A stretch of DNA of 64,000 nt from contig JAJFKW010000001.1 of NCBI GenBank assembly GCA_021773015.1, forward strand, positions 1,178,001 to 1,242,000, given 5' to 3'. Of the stretch, positions 1 to 8,855 are shown piece after piece. Below the pieces are notes generated by a model. It was not told where the DNA came from. It saw only the letters and a program-made list of their open reading frames with translations, and made no database searches. Position 1 is the first letter of the stretch. Each line of letters begins with the position of its first letter. The translations under genes were made by a program, and so were the position numbers. This DNA is from Woeseia sp. GTDB lineage: Bacteria; Pseudomonadota; Gammaproteobacteria; Steroidobacterales; Woeseiaceae.

Positions 1-2
1 AT

Positions 3-410
3 ATGTTTCACGGCTCCCGATTGAAAACCATGCCGCCGAAGCTCGTCAGCGATGATCGAAAAAATGTTGTTATTCGGCCATTAGTCTATTGTCGTGAAAA
101 GGATATCGCGCGGTACGCGCGACAACGCAATTACCCGATTATTCCTTGCAATCTTTGCGGAGCGCAGACCAATTTAGAACGGGTAAGGATTAAACGCATG
201 CTGTCGGACTGGGAGCGCGATTCGCCAAATCGTGTAGTCAGCATTTTTAAATCGATGCAGCGTGTTACGCGCAGTCACATGCTCGATACCGACCTCTTTG
301 ACTTCGCATCGATATCTGCGAATTCGGCAAATGACATTGAAGAGCTAGATATCGCATTTGATCCGCCAACATTTGACAATCAAGAATCGGCGCTGGCCGA
401 ATTAGCTTAG
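3..410 (+). CDS. ttcA: tRNA 2-thiocytidine biosynthesis protein TtcA, C-terminal part (5' truncated by window edge)
   Basis: TtcA inserts sulfur at cytidine 32 of certain tRNAs, using ATP and an Fe-S cluster in the cytoplasm. The visible 135 residues match the C-terminal half of the family: the stretch MPPKLVSDD, then VIRPLVYCREKDI, then PCNLCGAQ, whose Cys-x-x-Cys pair supplies cluster ligands, then the end segment SHMLDTDLFDF. The family is usually about 270-310 residues, so the PP-loop ATP-binding half lies before the window. The ATG at position 3 is internal to the gene and not its start. After the conserved DLFDF the protein carries a roughly 35-residue acidic tail that I do not recognise as conserved. 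A small ORF follows 12 bases downstream. Confidence 0.93.
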   Translation: MFHGSRLKTMPPKLVSDDRKNVVIRPLVYCREKDIARYARQRNYPIIPCNLCGAQTNLERVRIKRMLSDWERDSPNRVVSIFKSMQRVTRSHMLDTDLFDFASISANSANDIEELDIAFDPPTFDNQESALAELA

Positions 411-422
411 TCACCACGACAA

Positions 423-650
423 ATGCGGCAAATAAAAATATGGTCCGGTGAGAATGCGACGTTACAGATGGAATGCCAAGACGATGATTTGCTTCTAGAC
501 ATCCTGCGAAATGCGGCCGAACAACTAGATTGCCGCCTTGGCGATCTTGACTACCAAGTAGACAACGGAATTCGCATGTTGGGAAACACGTCGGCAGCGA
601 GTAAGCATATCGACTATTGTGGCCTTCCGCCTGCGGACTCGGACACCTAA
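423..650 (+). CDS. small hypothetical protein downstream of ttcA
   Basis: This is a 75-codon ORF starting with ATG 12 bases after the ttcA stop, so co-transcription is plausible. The product is acidic in its middle (a QDDD stretch near residue 19) and shows no signal peptide, membrane segment or motif I recognise. No convincing Shine-Dalgarno sequence precedes the ATG. It could be a genuine small protein or a chance ORF; its position and strand agreement with ttcA are the only support. A weak hairpin (CAGCC/GGCTG, 651-669) follows the stop. Confidence 0.4.
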   Translation: MRQIKIWSGENATLQMECQDDDLLLDILRNAAEQLDCRLGDLDYQVDNGIRMLGNTSAASKHIDYCGLPPADSDT

Positions 651-680
651 CAGCCGGTTGAAAAGGCTGCTCATCGTTAT

Positions 681-2879
681 CTACGAAACGATTTTATCGT
701 ACGCCGATGCTTTGATTGGAAGGTTGCGAATACGTTGACTGCAAGCGTGAGATACTGCGTTTGCGATGGCCGCCGCGGTCGGCCCCTGTGCTGACTCACC
801 AACTCCGAGCGACTTGTGATTGCTGCGCTGCATGAGATGCACCTCAATCTGTGGAATTTCATCGAAACGCAAGATTGGATAGGACGCCCAATCTCGGCTG
901 GTAATTTGGTTTTTCGAAAATTGTAAGCACTCCTTTATTGTCCAGCTCGCCGATTGAATGATTCCACCTTCAATCTGTGCAACAACACCATCCGGATTTA
1001 CGATCTTGCCAGCATCACACACCGCGACGGCCCGCCGAAGTTCAATCCGCCCGGTTGACGGCGCGACGGTCAGTTCAAATACAACGCCGACATAGCTGGA
1101 GAGGTTTTTGAATTGCGCAAATCCAAGTCCCCAGCCAATGCCGGTACCACCTTTTGGCCTCGTCGACCAACCGCTTACATCGGCGAGCTTGGTCAGCAAC
1201 TCTTTTGCGCGATCATCGCCTAAGTGGGCTAGCCTAAACCCCAGTGGATCAACATTTCGTGCCCCTGCCAGCTCATCCATAAACGACTCAATTGCGAATA
1301 CGTTCGCATAGGCACCTAACCCGCGCAGCGAAGAAACCCGAATTGGCATCGATGACGCAAGATGTTTTACAACGTTCGTCGCAGCAAACTCATACAGTGG
1401 TACTGCATTGCGATCTTCGCCGCCTGCCGGTTGCGGAATTGATCGCGGCGCGGGAATAGGCAATGGGTTGGCTTTGTGTTGAGCATAAATAAAGTTCCCC
1501 GCATTCGCGGCATCTCTCGGTCGCGAGGTATGCGCACAACTAAAGACATCATAATTCCATGCGGTCACCATGCTATCGTCATCCAAATCGGCGGACACAT
1601 CAATTTTCATTGCCGACCCATACGGCTCCCATGCAAACTCGTCCGCGCGTTCCCATTGCAACCGCACCGGAACATTCGGAAATTCCAGCGCAATGGCGGC
1701 TGCCTCACACGCTGCGTCGTCCGCGCCATTGTGGCCGTAACAACCGGCAGACTGTTTGTAAATACAACGAACTTTATCGACATCCATCCGCAGCGTATGT
1801 GCAATTGCCGTTCGCAATGGATACATGCCTTGTGCGTGGCTCCATATCGTCAACTGGCCGTCGCGAAAAAATGCAATCGCCATTGACGGTGCTATCGATG
1901 CATGCGCATGAAAGGGTCTCGTGTACGTCGCAGAATGCTTTTCGCCGCCACTGCCAATCGGTTTGGCACTGCCGCCAACAACGTTACTTACCGTGGACGG
2001 CGTGTCAGATAACCAATCGTGAATATGTTGCGCATCGGGTAGGTCGCCAGCAACATGCCACTCAATAGACTGACTCAGTTCATTTGCAGCGAGGCGCGCC
2101 TGTTGTTCACGCTGCGCGACAACCGCAACAAAATTGCCATCTCGAATTATTTTTTGCACACCGGACATACTTTCGGCAGTGCCGACATTGTACGTCGCTA
2201 TCGTTGCGCGTTCTGCCGGTGGGCAGACGATCCGTGCGTGAACCATCTTGGGTAGACGAATGTCCTGTATAAAAGAGCCTAACGCGAAGACCTTATCTGG
2301 AATATCTAGCCTCGCAATGGAATTACCGACCGCTACATCGGCGTCGCCTTGTAGATCCACAGCAACATCATCTACATCTACAACATCGTGAGTATTGGCT
2401 TCGCGCAAAAGCGTCCAATAGCTGGTGTTTGTCGCCTTGCCGCGGAGAACAATTTGGCCGTCAACCGACGACACATCGAGTAAGTCGGCACCCAACATCG
2501 AGGCAGCGCGTTGCAATAGGTGACGACGACCAATCTGTGCAGCACGCGCGAATGCTGGGCCGCTCTGCTGAATAGAAATGCTGCTATAGGTATACGATTC
2601 GTTCGGCGAAAAATCAGTATCAACGTCCGCCAGCGATATTCTACCGATGTCTATCGACAAACCATCGGCCACCAGTTGTGCAATTGCGGTACCGATTCCC
2701 TGGCCAAGTTCAACCTTCCCCGGATATACCGTAACACGGCCGTCCCAGTTTATGAGAATTCGATTTCCAAGCGCGGTCGTACCAGCACCGCTAGCCGATT
2801 GTTTAGCACAGCCAGGCAGTGAAAAGCAGACAACCAACGAACCAGTGGCTTGCAAAAATTGTCGACGGGAGGTTTTCAT
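681..2879 (-). CDS. Tat-exported molybdopterin-binding subunit of a xanthine-dehydrogenase-family hydroxylase (isoquinoline 1-oxidoreductase beta type)
   Basis: This is the large catalytic subunit of a molybdenum hydroxylase, a family that hydroxylates N-heteroaromatics or oxidises aldehydes using water. The 732 residues fit the fused IorB-type length. The start carries a twin-arginine signal (SRRQFLQATG, residues 4-13), followed by LPGC at 21-24, which could be a lipobox. The molybdopterin domain contains a GYGHNGADDAACEA segment and, near the C terminus, GVGESAQGPTAAAIANA, matching the family's GVGE motif with its catalytic glutamate. The start overlaps the stop of the 2Fe-2S subunit gene by ATGA. 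The neighbouring cytochrome c protein could be the electron acceptor, as in nicotinate- and isoquinoline-type enzymes. The actual substrate cannot be read from sequence; an aldehyde dehydrogenase role is an alternative. Confidence 0.87.
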   Translation of the reverse strand: MKTSRRQFLQATGSLVVCFSLPGCAKQSASGAGTTALGNRILINWDGRVTVYPGKVELGQGIGTAIAQLVADGLSIDIGRISLADVDTDFSPNESYTYSSISIQQSGPAFARAAQIGRRHLLQRAASMLGADLLDVSSVDGQIVLRGKATNTSYWTLLREANTHDVVDVDDVAVDLQGDADVAVGNSIARLDIPDKVFALGSFIQDIRLPKMVHARIVCPPAERATIATYNVGTAESMSGVQKIIRDGNFVAVVAQREQQARLAANELSQSIEWHVAGDLPDAQHIHDWLSDTPSTVSNVVGGSAKPIGSGGEKHSATYTRPFHAHASIAPSMAIAFFRDGQLTIWSHAQGMYPLRTAIAHTLRMDVDKVRCIYKQSAGCYGHNGADDAACEAAAIALEFPNVPVRLQWERADEFAWEPYGSAMKIDVSADLDDDSMVTAWNYDVFSCAHTSRPRDAANAGNFIYAQHKANPLPIPAPRSIPQPAGGEDRNAVPLYEFAATNVVKHLASSMPIRVSSLRGLGAYANVFAIESFMDELAGARNVDPLGFRLAHLGDDRAKELLTKLADVSGWSTRPKGGTGIGWGLGFAQFKNLSSYVGVVFELTVAPSTGRIELRRAVAVCDAGKIVNPDGVVAQIEGGIIQSASWTIKECLQFSKNQITSRDWASYPILRFDEIPQIEVHLMQRSNHKSLGVGESAQGPTAAAIANAVSHACSQRIRNLPIKASAYDKIVS

Positions 2880-3346
2880 TTCTGTCCGGCAGCACTCGAC
2901 GCTGCTCGAAGTATCGCCCTAATCATTCGCGGCTGGGCGCCACATCGGCATAGATGCCCTGCGAGTTCTGACTTTACTTCCGCTTCAGTCGGATTTGGAT
3001 TTCGATCCAATAACGCGGCAGCGGTAATGATGACGCCGTTGACGCAGTACCCACATTGCAGGGCTTGCTCGTCGATGAATCCTTGTTGCAGTGGGTGTGG
3101 CGCATCCGCAGTACCCAGACCCTCCAAAGTCACAACCAACCGGCCCGCAACTGCACGAACCGGAGTAACGCAGGAGCGGACGGATTTGCCACCAATCGAC
3201 ACAGCACAAGCTCCGCACTGAGCAAGACCGCAGCCGAATTTGGGACCGTTCAGCTCCAGGTCGTTTCTTAACACGTCCAATAGCGGCGTATCGGGATCGA
3301 CATCGATTTCGATTTCTTGCCCGTTGATTGTGAATGCAAGTTTCAT
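2876..3346 (-). CDS. (2Fe-2S)-binding subunit of molybdenum hydroxylase (isoquinoline 1-oxidoreductase alpha type)
   Basis: This small iron-sulfur subunit passes electrons from the molybdenum site of its partner, encoded immediately downstream with an ATGA overlap. Two cluster motifs are visible: a plant-ferredoxin-type CGLAQCGAC followed by a later Cys near residue 60, and QCGYC followed by HLCRCG about 30 residues on. The length of about 156 residues is normal for the family. I chose the ATG at 3346 (MKLAFTINGQ); a TTG at 3361 is in frame but overlaps the upstream gene and adds five residues without family support. The subunit has no signal of its own, so it would have to ride through the Tat system with the large subunit. 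Confidence 0.9.
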   Translation of the reverse strand: MKLAFTINGQEIEIDVDPDTPLLDVLRNDLELNGPKFGCGLAQCGACAVSIGGKSVRSCVTPVRAVAGRLVVTLEGLGTADAPHPLQQGFIDEQALQCGYCVNGVIITAAALLDRNPNPTEAEVKSELAGHLCRCGAQPRMIRAILRAASSAAGQK

Positions 3347-3353
3347 TGCGGCA

Positions 3354-4466
3354 TTAACCAATACCTAGCAGTTTGGCTGCGGTTCCCCCAAGAATTGCTT
3401 GCTGCTCCAAAATGCTCAATTCATCGATCGAAAGCACGTGATCGATTGAGTCTTTGTTACCCATGGCAAATGGAAAATCAGTGCCGACCACAATACGCTC
3501 GGCTCCGACCGTCCTAATTAGGTGACGCAGATTTTCAGCAGTATAAATGAGTGAGTCAAAGTACAGCTGTTGTCGAAGGTATTCACTTGGTACTTTGTCG
3601 ATTGGCGTGCAACGACCGGTATCGTTCACCGCGCAGTGATCTGAACGACCGATATATGATGCGAGGTATCCGCCACCGTGGGCGGCGCATATTTTCACGC
3701 CCGGGTATCGATCAAGCGTTCCCTCAAATATCAAATGTGACAGAGCGACTGTCGTCTCCAGCGGATTGCCTATTACGTTGTCCAGCCGTCCATTTCCAGT
3801 GAACCGCGCATTTCCTTCTGGAAAATTGCGAGGGTGAATAAAAATGACGGTCCCTAATTCTTCTGCGGCAGCCCAGAACGGGTTGAATTTTGGATCTGCT
3901 AATTCATCGCCGTTTACCGATGCAGTGATCATAAAGCCCCGCATATCGAGCTCTTTCACACCGTGTTTCATTTGCTCCACCGCAAGTTCAGGATGTTGCA
4001 GTGAAACCGCACCAAGTCCGACAAATCTATCGGGATGTTGTGCACAGAGATCCGCAATTTTCTCGTTCTGCACAGCAACGATCTTTGCCGCCAGATCATA
4101 GTCGGCCCAATGATGGTACTGCCCGACATGCAGGCTAACCGCCTGGATGTCGATGCCCTGTTGATCCATCTCCTGTAGTCGAAAATCAACACTATCGATA
4201 TCAATCTTGGATTTTAGACGCGCGTTGTCGAGCAGCGGACGTAGATAGTCGATATTGTCGCTAGACTCTATGAGTGGCCAGACGTCATGCACATAACTGT
4301 GGCAATGAATATCGACAGTCAACATACGCTTGCCGTTGACGACTACTTCTCTACGACCCTTGTGGCTTTCGTGCCCACTCGAGTTCGCAACACCAGAAAG
4401 ACCGCAGCCAACGAATGACAGGCCGGTTGCTGAAGCTGAGTACTTTAGGAATTCTCGTCTTTTCAT
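3354..4466 (-). CDS. Tat-signal amidohydrolase (amidohydrolase_2/ACMSD-like family)
   Basis: This is a metal-dependent TIM-barrel hydrolase or decarboxylase of the COG2159 type. Metal-site motifs are visible: DIHCH at about residue 50, a later FIHPRN, then KICAAHGGGYL, and GTDFPF near the end. The ATG at 4466 gives MKRREFLKYSASATG, a twin-arginine signal, followed by FVGC at 18-21, which could be lipidated. A TTG 24 bases earlier is in frame but breaks up the signal. The gene ends 7 bases before the ATG of the 2Fe-2S subunit gene, so the three form an operon. Family members hydrolyse or decarboxylate aromatic ring-cleavage intermediates. Export of such an enzyme is unusual and suggests it acts in the periplasm on the product of the molybdenum hydroxylase. 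The exact substrate is unknown. Confidence 0.85.
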   Translation of the reverse strand: MKRREFLKYSASATGLSFVGCGLSGVANSSGHESHKGRREVVVNGKRMLTVDIHCHSYVHDVWPLIESSDNIDYLRPLLDNARLKSKIDIDSVDFRLQEMDQQGIDIQAVSLHVGQYHHWADYDLAAKIVAVQNEKIADLCAQHPDRFVGLGAVSLQHPELAVEQMKHGVKELDMRGFMITASVNGDELADPKFNPFWAAAEELGTVIFIHPRNFPEGNARFTGNGRLDNVIGNPLETTVALSHLIFEGTLDRYPGVKICAAHGGGYLASYIGRSDHCAVNDTGRCTPIDKVPSEYLRQQLYFDSLIYTAENLRHLIRTVGAERIVVGTDFPFAMGNKDSIDHVLSIDELSILEQQAILGGTAAKLLGIG

Positions 4467-4516
4467 TACATCGTGCCTACGTTTTAACAATGATTTTCCA
4501 TATCACCGGTCGTCGC

Positions 4517-5467
4517 TCAATGCAGCCCATCGTCGACATTAGCATCTTCCGGCTGAAGTTTGAGTCCCGAAGCTGATGCTTGTTGTTCAAGCAGATATCC
4601 AAAATCGCATTCTGTATGTCCAGATTCGACCAGACGATTGACGATATCGCGCGTGAGGGCGGTTACCTCCATTGGTACGTCCAAAGCTTCACCGGCCGCA
4701 ATACCCAGATCCAAGTCTTTGCGTAGCAAAACAGGCGTGAATGTAGGAGTCCAATCCAAATTGACAAAGGCAGGCGATTTGTAGCGCGAAAAAATTGAAC
4801 CCATAACGCTTTCATTAATAAATTCGAGCAATGCCTGCCGGCTCACGCCGCCCTTTTCTGCCAGCACGGTGATTTCCGCCAAGCACTGTGTAACCACGCC
4901 CAGCAATACGTTATGGCAGATCTTCACCATTCGCGACAATTCTCCATCGCCGACGTAGGTAACGCCTCGACCGATAGATTCCAAGTAAGGTTGCGCGTCC
5001 AAGAATCCCTCGCGTGGTCCAGAAACCACCACCGTAAGCATTCCAGCGGCAACTACCTTGGCATTTCCACTCACCGGCGACGAAAGCATCAATGCTTTCC
5101 TAGCTGATAGTTCCTCGCGGACCTTCTGCGAAGATTCGGCGGACACACTCGAACAATCAACCAGCAATCCGGGGGTGCTATCGGTACTTAGCAATCCCAC
5201 GTTACCGCACACAACCTCGAACAGGTCCGCCGGTCCGGAGACCATAGTGAATACGATATCGCAATCCGCAAGCTCCGCAGGGCTATCAACTATAGTCGCG
5301 CCAATCTCAGATAACGGCAATGCCTTGGATTTTGTACGATTGTATATCGATACGTCGCAACCGCGTTGCAATAGGCGTTTGGCCATCGCAAAGCCCATTC
5401 GTCCGGCGCCGATCCAACCAATTTTCTTACTTTTATCGATGGGCAGCGAGTCAGTCTCTTGATTCAT
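4517..5467 (-). CDS. NAD(P)-dependent beta-hydroxyacid dehydrogenase (3-hydroxyisobutyrate dehydrogenase family)
   Basis: This 316-residue protein is a cytoplasmic oxidoreductase of the 3-hydroxyisobutyrate/tartronate-semialdehyde reductase group. The N-terminal Rossmann motif is IGWIGAGRMGFAMAKRL (residues about 17-33). A substrate-loop segment VDCSSVSAESSQKV follows at about 123, and the catalytic lysine lies in MVKICHNVLLG. It sits about 50 bases upstream of the Tat-signal amidohydrolase and on the same strand, which suggests shared expression. A second family member occurs at 22109-22993 with limited similarity. The substrate is not predictable beyond a small beta-hydroxy acid or its semialdehyde. 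Confidence 0.88.
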   Translation of the reverse strand: MNQETDSLPIDKSKKIGWIGAGRMGFAMAKRLLQRGCDVSIYNRTKSKALPLSEIGATIVDSPAELADCDIVFTMVSGPADLFEVVCGNVGLLSTDSTPGLLVDCSSVSAESSQKVREELSARKALMLSSPVSGNAKVVAAGMLTVVVSGPREGFLDAQPYLESIGRGVTYVGDGELSRMVKICHNVLLGVVTQCLAEITVLAEKGGVSRQALLEFINESVMGSIFSRYKSPAFVNLDWTPTFTPVLLRKDLDLGIAAGEALDVPMEVTALTRDIVNRLVESGHTECDFGYLLEQQASASGLKLQPEDANVDDGLH

Positions 5468-5565
5468 GGTTTAGCTTTCTCATTCTAGTTATTTGTTGTA
5501 GAGCAAGTCGATCATAAATTAGCCTCTGTCTCGCAGCATATCGCAACTCATTTGTCCGAGTTCGA

Positions 5566-6033
5566 TTAGTTGATTCTTGCGGCGACCAGCTCTACCTCTA
5601 CGAGATAATTCGCTTTTGCCAATGCGGCAACACCGATGGCGGTACTCGCCGGCCTGAAATCGTCGCCAAAGTAGCGATTGCGTGCCGCGACGATAATGGG
5701 TAAATGTGCGGCGTCGAGATAATAAATAGTCATCTTCACAACATTCTCACTGGTCATTCCAGCCTCCAGTACGATGTTGAACAAATTACGCATCGCGGAA
5801 TCTGCTTGTTCGTCGATGGTTTTGCCCAACGTGCCATCAACATTGCCTCCCGTCTGCCCGGCGGTATACAACCATTCCGCGTTGGATGGCACCAATTTGC
5901 CGTGGCTAAAGCGATTTTTGAACGGCTTCGGAACGGATGTGGGTTCAAGCGTGACAATCTCAGCTGCATGCGCTTGTAAACCGAAGTGCAAACCGGCAAG
6001 TGCTAGACACACTATTCTGATCATCTGTTTCAT
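5566..6033 (-). CDS. exported RidA/YjgF/UK114-family protein
   Basis: The 155-residue product has a Sec signal peptide (MKQMIRIVCLALAGLHFGLQ, cleavage likely after AHA near residue 24), followed by a complete RidA domain. Family traits are LYTAGQTG, DEQADSAMRNLFNIVLEAGM, VVKMTIYYLDAAH and the C-terminal ASTAIGVAALAKANYLVEVE. Cytosolic RidA deaminates reactive enamines and imines. An exported version presumably acts on a periplasmic imine or enamine, or has another role. The ATG at 6033 has a good AGGAG about 7 bases upstream. A terminator for the upstream receptor gene abuts this ribosome-binding site, so a separate promoter or read-through must supply transcripts. The conserved substrate arginine of true RidA is not obvious to me. 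Confidence 0.87.
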   Translation of the reverse strand: MKQMIRIVCLALAGLHFGLQAHAAEIVTLEPTSVPKPFKNRFSHGKLVPSNAEWLYTAGQTGGNVDGTLGKTIDEQADSAMRNLFNIVLEAGMTSENVVKMTIYYLDAAHLPIIVAARNRYFGDDFRPASTAIGVAALAKANYLVEVELVAARIN

Positions 6034-6045
6034 GCGTGATCTCCT

Positions 6046-6079
6046 AAAAAAAACGGCAGCCTAATGGGCTGCCGTTTTT
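6046..6079 (-). terminator. Rho-independent terminator after the TonB-dependent receptor gene
   Basis: The arms ACGGCAGCC (6053-6061) and GGCTGCCGT (6067-6075) form a perfect 9-bp stem with a 5-base loop. It is extended by A:T pairs and, on the minus strand, runs into a T tract (complement of 6046-6052). It lies 37 bases after the receptor stop and directly touches the ribosome-binding site of the exported RidA gene. Confidence 0.85.
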
Positions 6080-6115
6080 GTTTCATGCTATGTACTAATG
6101 CAGCAAATGATTTAC

Positions 6116-8554
6116 TTAGAAATCAAACGACGCAGTTAGACCGAACTCTCTTTTGCCGCGGAAGCCAGCGGCAAACGACGTACAACACGGGCTCGGTGGG
6201 CCGAAATTCGTTATGTCGACATCTTCGGCGAGGTTTTTGCCCCAGGCCGAAATGCTGATGTCATCGTTGGCATTCGTCCAAGTGACCCTAGCGCCGTAGT
6301 CCTTAACTTCGGGTCGTAAGCGAGGCGTAGGCGTCAGCGTTCGTCCAGAGGTCTGATTGAACACGTCGCTACGACCTCGCGCATCAGCCCGGAAAAGCAA
6401 GCTCGAACCATTGGCCAGGTCAAGCGTGTATTCACCAATAATGTTATAGGTCCACTCGGGCGCACCCGGCGGTCGCATTCCGCTGATATCAATGGTGTCG
6501 TCTGCGGGATCAGGTGTATCCTTCATTTCTGCATCGACAATGCCGACGTTGCCGCTTAACACAAAGTTATCGCCGATTAAGAAAGCGCCCTCAAGCTCGA
6601 GGCCCATTGACTCAACTTTGCCAATATTGCTGATTATTCCGACGAATCCGGCACCGGCTGGCAATAAATTAACTGTCTGCACATCGTCGATTTCCAGATA
6701 ATACGCGGTGACGGCATAGCGATAACGATCGCTTGCACCCTTCACACCAACTTCGAAGTTGGTCGACGTTTCTGGAGCAACCACCTCTGAAGCCTGCACA
6801 GGATTGAGTGCATCCGGTTGGAAGGTGCCACTCTTGAACCCTTCCGAATAAAGCACGTACATATTGGTGCTGTCGTTAATCTCGAAATCCCACGATAACT
6901 TGGAAATGTAGTCATCCCAGGAATCGCTGACCAGAAAATCTGAGAAACCGACCGGATTTGCTTCAGTACCACAAGTCGGGCTAGGTGGCCCCATATTGGT
7001 ACAAACCTGCGGTCCACCGTCCTGCGTCGGCGAATCGACACCCGGAAGGAAAATTAGCTGCCGGTTGGTGCCGAAACCACGTGCTCCGGTAACATAGTCT
7101 TTGTCGTCGTTTACGAATCTACCGCCGTAAGTAATCGTTGATCGTTCGCCAATGTCGAAACTAACTTCACCGAATACTGACCAGCTATCAGTCTCGTTAG
7201 TACCGCCGGTTTCGCGAGTGGTCGGTACAAAGGGACCTAATCGGCCACCGCGTTGCTGGAACAACAGTTGCTCGACGCGTGTTTCTTCGTCGGTCATAAA
7301 ATAGACACCAGCCAGCCACTGCACTTTGCTGTCACTCGCGACATTGTCGATGCGGATTTCCTGGCTTAACGAGTCACCGTCGTTAGACACAAACTGCCAA
7401 TTCACATCGTTGGGGGTTCCGATGACGTCTTGCAAATTGTCCGTGTCACCGTCCATAAATCCAGTGATCGACGTCACTGTCAGATCGTTGTCGAGGCTCC
7501 AAACCAGTTCAGCGGCGAACGTGAAAATATCCCTATCCGTGTGGAAGTCTGTATTCGCGTCTTCGGCAGAAATTTCCGAGGTAAACGGGTCGTCGCAAGG
7601 CGAGAAAAAAGTTTCCGCATATACGCCAGCATTACCCGGCGGTGGCGGTGGCGGCGGCAAACCAGGATCAATATCGCCTCGTCCATAGACATATGCTCGG
7701 GTTTCGCAGGTAAATGCTCCGCCGTCCTGGAAAAATCCGTGGCGCACTGGCGCTTCGTCGCGATCAGCGCTGAATTCAGCCTTGAGATAGGCGCTAAAGT
7801 TGTCGCTAGGTTCTACGAGCAACGAAACTCTAACCGCCGTATTTTGTTCTCCATCGAGCCCTTCTCCAGTCGAGATGGATTCTGTTTGTCCATCTTCCTG
7901 GTCGTGATTAAACGCAATTCGTAAAGCGGTGGTATCCGACAACGCTCGGTTGAAGTGACCGTCGATTTCAAAGCGTTCATCCGATCCAACAGTACCGGTC
8001 AGCGATGACGACGCTTCCTTGGTTGGTCGATTGGTCACAAAGTGAATCAATCCGACCGATGCATTGCGACCGAATGCCGTTCCTTGCGGGCCACGCAGAA
8101 CTTCGACCCTCGCTAAATCATAAAGCGGTGGAGACTTCATAAAGTCCTTCGTGATGACCACATTATCCATAACCGTTTGGATAGATGCTTCACTCGATGC
8201 GTTGCCGGGCGTTGGCGCGATCACGCCGCGCATGGAAGCTACTGGCTGCATTTTGCTAAACGATTCATAGGTTGCGCCGGGCGTGTAATTGAAAATGTCA
8301 TCTGCACGGTCTATGCGATTGTTCTTAATAAATGCCTCATCCATCACGGCGACCGAAACCGGTGCGTCTTGAATCGACTCCTCGTAGCGGCGTGATGTGA
8401 CGATAATTTCCTCGAGTATCGCTCCGCTATCCTGGGCAACTGCAGGCCGATCCGGAATGGTCGCTGCGACACTACATGCAACACCGACAATCACGAATTT
8501 CGAAAACGACCAGTGATGGTGATAGCAACTGGCTATTCTTGAATGAATACGCAT
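6116..8554 (-). CDS. TonB-dependent outer-membrane receptor
   Basis: This is an outer-membrane beta-barrel for active uptake of a large or scarce substrate, energised by TonB. The ATG at 8554 has a run of G six bases upstream and gives MRIHSRIASCYHHHW, then a hydrophobic segment ending PAVAQ; an earlier in-frame start at 8575 is less likely. The mature N terminus has ILEEIIVTSRR (TonB-box region), followed by the plug segments DAPVSVAVMDEAFI and VEVLRGPQGTAFGRNASVG. The C terminus ends in FGLTASFDF, with the terminal aromatic residue expected for barrel assembly. The length of 812 residues is normal. Oddities include seven consecutive prolines in a loop (coded near 7637-7658) and paired cysteines in several loops. 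The promoter must lie in the AT-rich 8576-8700. The substrate is unknown; neighbours suggest an aromatic or heterocyclic compound. Confidence 0.93.
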   Translation of the reverse strand: MRIHSRIASCYHHHWSFSKFVIVGVACSVAATIPDRPAVAQDSGAILEEIIVTSRRYEESIQDAPVSVAVMDEAFIKNNRIDRADDIFNYTPGATYESFSKMQPVASMRGVIAPTPGNASSEASIQTVMDNVVITKDFMKSPPLYDLARVEVLRGPQGTAFGRNASVGLIHFVTNRPTKEASSSLTGTVGSDERFEIDGHFNRALSDTTALRIAFNHDQEDGQTESISTGEGLDGEQNTAVRVSLLVEPSDNFSAYLKAEFSADRDEAPVRHGFFQDGGAFTCETRAYVYGRGDIDPGLPPPPPPPGNAGVYAETFFSPCDDPFTSEISAEDANTDFHTDRDIFTFAAELVWSLDNDLTVTSITGFMDGDTDNLQDVIGTPNDVNWQFVSNDGDSLSQEIRIDNVASDSKVQWLAGVYFMTDEETRVEQLLFQQRGGRLGPFVPTTRETGGTNETDSWSVFGEVSFDIGERSTITYGGRFVNDDKDYVTGARGFGTNRQLIFLPGVDSPTQDGGPQVCTNMGPPSPTCGTEANPVGFSDFLVSDSWDDYISKLSWDFEINDSTNMYVLYSEGFKSGTFQPDALNPVQASEVVAPETSTNFEVGVKGASDRYRYAVTAYYLEIDDVQTVNLLPAGAGFVGIISNIGKVESMGLELEGAFLIGDNFVLSGNVGIVDAEMKDTPDPADDTIDISGMRPPGAPEWTYNIIGEYTLDLANGSSLLFRADARGRSDVFNQTSGRTLTPTPRLRPEVKDYGARVTWTNANDDISISAWGKNLAEDVDITNFGPPSPCCTSFAAGFRGKREFGLTASFDF

Positions 8555-8575
8555 AGGTTCCCCCCGATAGCGCAA

Positions 8576-8855
8576 AAGGCGATATGGAATTACGATAATA
8601 TAGTACGAGTAATATAAATAATCGCTACATTGAACGCAACGATTAAATTATCGTTTTTATTTGCGAATCGGTATATCCACAGATTTTCTACTAAATTGCG
8701 GCGCAGAATGACCGATAATGACGCTATCAGTGGCTTGCAGCCCGCGTGTGCCGCAGATTATGAACAGTAAGGAGCTCGAAATGACGCCAAAATCTTTCGA
8801 AAGGGCTGTTTACACATAGAACAAAGTTGAAGCGAGTGACGCATGCGTCGGGTCT
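8576..8855. promoter_or_regulatory. AT-rich upstream region of the TonB-dependent receptor gene
   Basis: This 280-base interval separates the receptor start from the end of the upstream hydrolase gene. Its receptor-proximal 120 bases are strongly AT-rich and contain an inverted repeat, AACGAT (8638-8643) and ATCGTT (8650-8655) around TAAATT, suitable as a regulator site. I see no further gene in it. Promoter elements cannot be assigned with confidence. Confidence 0.4.

Noticed and set aside
651-669. Hairpin CAGCC/GGCTG after the small ORF behind ttcA
   Set aside because: Only five base pairs and no T tract, so I do not call a terminator.
7637-7658. GGC/GGT run that looks like a simple-sequence repeat
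   Set aside because: It is in frame, uses mixed codons for proline, and is part of the receptor; there is no sign of slippage or a frameshift.
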